Positions 61,164 to 64,000 of a stretch of DNA of 64,000 nt are shown piece after piece. Every line of letters starts with the position of its first letter. Position 1 is the stretch's first letter. The notes below the pieces were generated by a model. The model saw only the letters and a program-made list of their open reading frames with translations. It was not told the DNA's origin and did no database searches. Origin of the DNA: Allohahella marinimesophila (lineage in GTDB: Bacteria; Pseudomonadota; Gammaproteobacteria; Pseudomonadales; Oleiphilaceae); NCBI RefSeq assembly GCF_039538005.1, contig NZ_BAABBO010000007.1, positions 186,001 through 250,000 of the forward strand, given 5' to 3'. A program made the position numbers and the translations under genes.

Positions 61164-62201
61164 ATGACGGTGTTCGTATGCAGAAACACGCTTCTATCTT
61201 TTATCATTGCGCTTTTGATCGCGGCCGGCGCACTAGGCGCGTCAGACACTGCGAAAGCTCATGACCTGGGGATGCTGAAAGCTGAGCTCGTGGAAACCGA
61301 CACTGCTGCAGGTTCTGCTTACCACCTGATGGTATGGATAACGGCGACGCCGCTGCAGCCCGCCTTCCAGACGCCGGACTTGCCGAGCCGTTGTACCATG
61401 AGTGAGGTCAGGCCTGATACAGTCGAGGGGCGCCAGGATTTTCGCTTCGAATGCGAAAGCAGACTCAACAGCCTGGATGCTCTTATTCTGCATTGGCCAA
61501 TCGACGGTCTACTCGTTCAGGCCAGCTGGAAGGACGCGCCCGATTCGAAAGCCCTTTTTGCTACCGACAACGGTGAAATTAACCTTAAGCTGTCGGCACT
61601 GGACGTCTATTCGGCCTCCACCATTGCTCAGGTTCGCAGCTACTTCGAGCTCGGTACCGGGCACATCCTCAGTGGTGCAGATCACCTGTTCTTCGTCAGC
61701 GGACTTTTGCTTCTCATCGCATCCAGGCGTCAGCTGCTTGCGGCTATAACGACGTTCACCGCAGGGCATAGCGTAACCTTGCTCATCACTACTCTGGGTT
61801 ACGTGCATGTGCCGGTCAAAGCCCTTGAAGCGTGTATTGCCTTATCAGTCGTCGTTATGGCCTTTGTGGCTGTCCAGGCGCAGGATGGTCGCGCGGGGCT
61901 TTGCACCCGATATCCATGGGTAGTGGCCGGTGCATTCGGACTGCTTCATGGATTCGGCTTTGCCGGCGCGCTAACCGAGCTGGAGCTCGAGGCATCAGAT
62001 CTGCCACTCGCGCTTCTCGGCTTTAATCTCGGTGTGGAAGCCGGTCAGCTCATCTTCATTGCCCTGGCACTGCTCGTATGCGGGTTGGCGCTCAAAGTTG
62101 CGCCGTCGTTCAACAGGGCCAGCAGCAGGCGTGCCACAGCGTATACGCTCGGTATCGTAGCCACCTATTGGACCATGCAGCGGACGCTATTGCTGGTATA
62201 A
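61164..62201 (+). CDS. HupE/UreJ-family membrane protein, large form
   Basis: A 345-residue protein with a signal peptide (about 1-32, ending AKAHD), an extracytoplasmic beta domain (about 33-165) and seven membrane helices. GTGHILSGADHLFFVSGLLLL, FTAGHSVTLLITTLGYV and FGLLHGFGFAGAL are the HupE/UreJ_2 signatures with His/Asp metal ligands. It begins two bases after the PpiC-type frame, so the two were one operon. Proteins of this form are widespread beside PpiC-like genes; metal transport is likely, the metal is unknown. Confidence 0.85.
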   Translation: MTVFVCRNTLLSFIIALLIAAGALGASDTAKAHDLGMLKAELVETDTAAGSAYHLMVWITATPLQPAFQTPDLPSRCTMSEVRPDTVEGRQDFRFECESRLNSLDALILHWPIDGLLVQASWKDAPDSKALFATDNGEINLKLSALDVYSASTIAQVRSYFELGTGHILSGADHLFFVSGLLLLIASRRQLLAAITTFTAGHSVTLLITTLGYVHVPVKALEACIALSVVVMAFVAVQAQDGRAGLCTRYPWVVAGAFGLLHGFGFAGALTELELEASDLPLALLGFNLGVEAGQLIFIALALLVCGLALKVAPSFNRASSRRATAYTLGIVATYWTMQRTLLLV

Positions 62202-62430
62202 ATCCTGGAGCGGTGCTGACGGGCCAAAAAATCCAGGTCAAACCCACATAATCGAAAACTCCGTAAGCTCAATGCTGCCGTATTCTAGAACCGACGGCTG
62301 GCGTTTCTCGTTGCATGGTGTCCTCTACGTTCGGTTTTGGAGTCGACTACCACCACTCCCATGGTCTGCGACACTTGGACCACTTGCGTGCCAGCTATCC
62401 GCGATGAAATTATTTCAGGAGAACAGCGAC

Positions 62431-63420
62431 ATGAAAGCAATCACGCTCAAGGCGTTCGGCGGACCAGAGGTCATGACGCTGGGCGATGTCGACAAGCCCC
62501 AAGCTGGCGCTGGACAAGTTCTGATCAAGGTCGTGGCTACGTCTGTTAATCGCGCCGACATCGTGCAGCGCAGAGGATTTTATCCAGCGCCCCAAGGCGA
62601 GTCAGAAATCCTCGGCCTTGAAGTCGCAGGGATTGTGAGCGCTGTTGGCGATGGTGTTCGTAGTCCAGCCGCTGGCGACCTGGTAATCGCACTTGTTGGC
62701 GGCGGCGGTTATGCAGAGTATGCCGTAGCTTATGCTGGTCACTGCATACCGCTGCCAGAGAATATGGATTTTGACGCGGGCGCATGCATCTGTGAGACCT
62801 ATATAACAGCGTTTCTGAATGTTTTTCAGCTGGGCGCTCTGGCAGATGGCGACGCTGTCCTGCTGCACGGGGGTGGTGGCGGTGTAAACACGGCGGCCAT
62901 CCAGATCTGTCGGGCCCTGCGACCCAATAGCACGATCTATGTGACAGCCTCATCGGGAAAGCTGGATCGTGTCGCTGAACTCGGCGCGCATCATGTGATC
63001 GATTATAAGCATTCAGACTTTAGTAAGGAGATAGAAAGACTGAGTGAAGGTAAGGGCGTCCCCATGATTCTGGATCATATCGGAGCCGATTATCTGCAGC
63101 AAAACCTGCACTGTCTTGGCAAGGATGGCAGGCTCGTCGTCATCGGTGTCATGAGTGGTGCTGTTGGTAAAATCGATCTGATGAAGATGATGGCCAAACG
63201 GCAACAGATCATTGGTTCGACGCTGCGCTCGCAGCCGCCAGAGGACAAAACCAGGCTTATCAGCGATTTTCGCGAGAAGGTCATGCCCCTGTTTGCCTCG
63301 AGCAAATTAGAGCCGCTCATTCACCTGACCTTTCCACTGGCCGACGCATCAGAGGCACACAAGGCTATGGAAGAAAGTAGTCATTTCGGTAAGCTAGTGC
63401 TGAAAGTCCAGGGCGCCTGA
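62431..63420 (+). CDS. NAD(P)H quinone oxidoreductase, PIG3-like
   Basis: AGGAG ten bases upstream supports the ATG at 62431 (329 residues). MKAITLKAFGGPEVMTLGDVD, NRADIVQRRGFYPAPQGESEILGLEVAGIV, LLHGGGGGVNTAAIQICRAL and LEPLIHLTFPLADASEAHKAMEESSHFGKLVLKV are the blocks of the TP53I3/PIG3-type quinone reductases of the zinc-free MDR superfamily, NADPH-dependent. Longer frames upstream have no ribosome site. The 229-bp gap before it shows no convincing gene. Confidence 0.9.
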   Translation: MKAITLKAFGGPEVMTLGDVDKPQAGAGQVLIKVVATSVNRADIVQRRGFYPAPQGESEILGLEVAGIVSAVGDGVRSPAAGDLVIALVGGGGYAEYAVAYAGHCIPLPENMDFDAGACICETYITAFLNVFQLGALADGDAVLLHGGGGGVNTAAIQICRALRPNSTIYVTASSGKLDRVAELGAHHVIDYKHSDFSKEIERLSEGKGVPMILDHIGADYLQQNLHCLGKDGRLVVIGVMSGAVGKIDLMKMMAKRQQIIGSTLRSQPPEDKTRLISDFREKVMPLFASSKLEPLIHLTFPLADASEAHKAMEESSHFGKLVLKVQGA

Positions 63421-63600
63421 CGAGCCTGGCCATATATCGTTGCTGTTGCAATAGGTGCCAACTTGGGCGTGCTAATGACCTTTGAGTCCGGTTTGCCGAC
63501 GTTGATGATCGGCACATCGGCGAATATTCCTTACCTACATTTTTGATGGTATCGGCGCCGCTTCCAAACTGAACATTTCCTGTTACTATCGACGTACAAG

Positions 63601-63656
63601 TTGAACATCCGACAATAACAACAATCTAACGAAACGCGTCCTCTCCGGATGTTCAA
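63601..63656. promoter_or_regulatory. Inverted repeat in the leader of the PhnD-like gene
   Basis: TTGAACATCCG (63601-63611) and CGGATGTTCAA (63646-63656) are perfect 11-bp complements, 34 bp apart, and a third partial copy TGAACATTTCC lies near 63570. They end 50 bp before the PhnD-like start and could be a regulator site pair or an mRNA hairpin. Confidence 0.45.
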
Positions 63657-63705
63657 TGCAAGGCTTAGTTGCCCATGCTCGGACCGTTTCCAGTGGAGTA
63701 TCAGT

Positions 63706-64000
63706 ATGATTCTACGGACAAAGCTATTTCCGAGTACTTTGCCTTCTGCAACCATAATCGCTTCAGCCTTGCTGTTCAGCTTCAGCACCCAGACACTAGC
63801 CGCCTGTGAGCGCGGCGCTCTCGACAAAAAATACTGCGATGAAAACGGCGACATGGTGGCCGACCTGCCGAAGGATAAATCGGAGTGGGTCAATCCCGAC
63901 ACATTGATCTTTGCCTACACGCCGGTCGAAGACCCGGCCATCTATTCGGACATCTGGCAGCCCTTCATTGATCATCTCTCCAAAGTCACCGGTAAGGACG
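63706..64000 (+). CDS. PhnD-type phosphate/phosphonate ABC binding protein, 5' part
   Basis: GGAG precedes the ATG; the frame is open to the right edge (98 residues visible). A signal peptide (about 1-32, ASALLFSFSTQTLAAC) is followed by NPDTLIFAYTPVEDPAIYSDIWQPFIDHLSKVTGKD, the start of the PhnD/PtxB fold of binding proteins for phosphonate, phosphite or related anions. Two Cys (ACERG, KKYCDENGD) lie near the mature N-terminus. Domain two and any transporter genes lie outside the window. Confidence 0.8.
   Translation, partial: MILRTKLFPSTLPSATIIASALLFSFSTQTLAACERGALDKKYCDENGDMVADLPKDKSEWVNPDTLIFAYTPVEDPAIYSDIWQPFIDHLSKVTGKD

Noticed and set aside
62272..62430. Extended N-terminus of the quinone oxidoreductase
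   Set aside because: The ribosome site and family start fit the ATG at 62431; the upstream codons give no conserved sequence.

Overview
The window is a GC-rich (visually about 55-60%) chromosomal segment, very probably from a heterotrophic, likely marine gammaproteobacterium. The clues are a LipA/LifO secreted lipase pair, a DcaP-type outer-membrane porin, several long-chain or dicarboxylate-type acyl-CoA dehydrogenases, a DctPQM TRAP transporter and a Fur-type siderophore receptor. I cannot place it to genus from sequence reading alone. No rRNA, tRNA or CRISPR array was seen.

Layout. 0-4 kb: the start of a secreted EEP-fold hydrolase that runs off the left edge, then a probable metal-handling group (membrane anchor protein, HupE/UreJ protein and His-rich exported protein, divergent from an MFS transporter with a His-rich tail). 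4-14 kb: beta-oxidation cluster 1 (two PimC/PimD-like acyl-CoA dehydrogenases, thiolase, FadB/FadJ-type protein) with a divergent TetR regulator and two pairs of the same 16-bp palindrome at the two operon heads. A Fur-box-preceded TonB receptor operon is embedded in it. 14-18.8 kb: DUF3253 protein, diguanylate cyclase plus membrane partner, a YciI/VOC fusion with an in-frame TAG, and the chromate transporter ChrA. 18.8-25.5 kb: an accessory, locally more AT-rich island with an Xre/RES toxin-antitoxin pair, a HEPN-like protein, an EEP nuclease with a displaced C-terminal copy, small orphan genes, an IS3-family element and a DUF3309 gene stranded against the IS end.

25.9-53.3 kb: a large catabolic and uptake region. 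One plus-strand operon holds thioesterase, acyl-CoA dehydrogenase, SDR, acyl-CoA ligase and a Liv-type ABC transporter. It is followed by MaoC, a CurA-like reductase, a class II aldolase, a second PimC/PimD-like pair, the DcaP porin, glutaryl-CoA dehydrogenase, a PcaF-like thiolase, an uncharacterised polytopic membrane protein, an IclR regulator, a secreted lipoprotein hydrolase, a FadB-like protein and a TRAP transporter. Seven copies of a 15-bp near-palindrome (roughly TTYCGCANAGCGRAA) lie in front of six of these units. My reading is that they form one IclR-controlled system that takes up and beta-oxidises a dicarboxylate-like or ester-derived acid.

53.5-64 kb: a fragment of the same EEP gene seen at 21 kb, an SDR, a beta-lactamase-fold serine hydrolase, an AraC regulator, the lipase/foldase block flanked by inverted repeats, a gene remnant, a PpiC-type gene broken by TAG, a second HupE/UreJ protein, a quinone oxidoreductase and the start of a PhnD-type binding protein that runs off the right edge.
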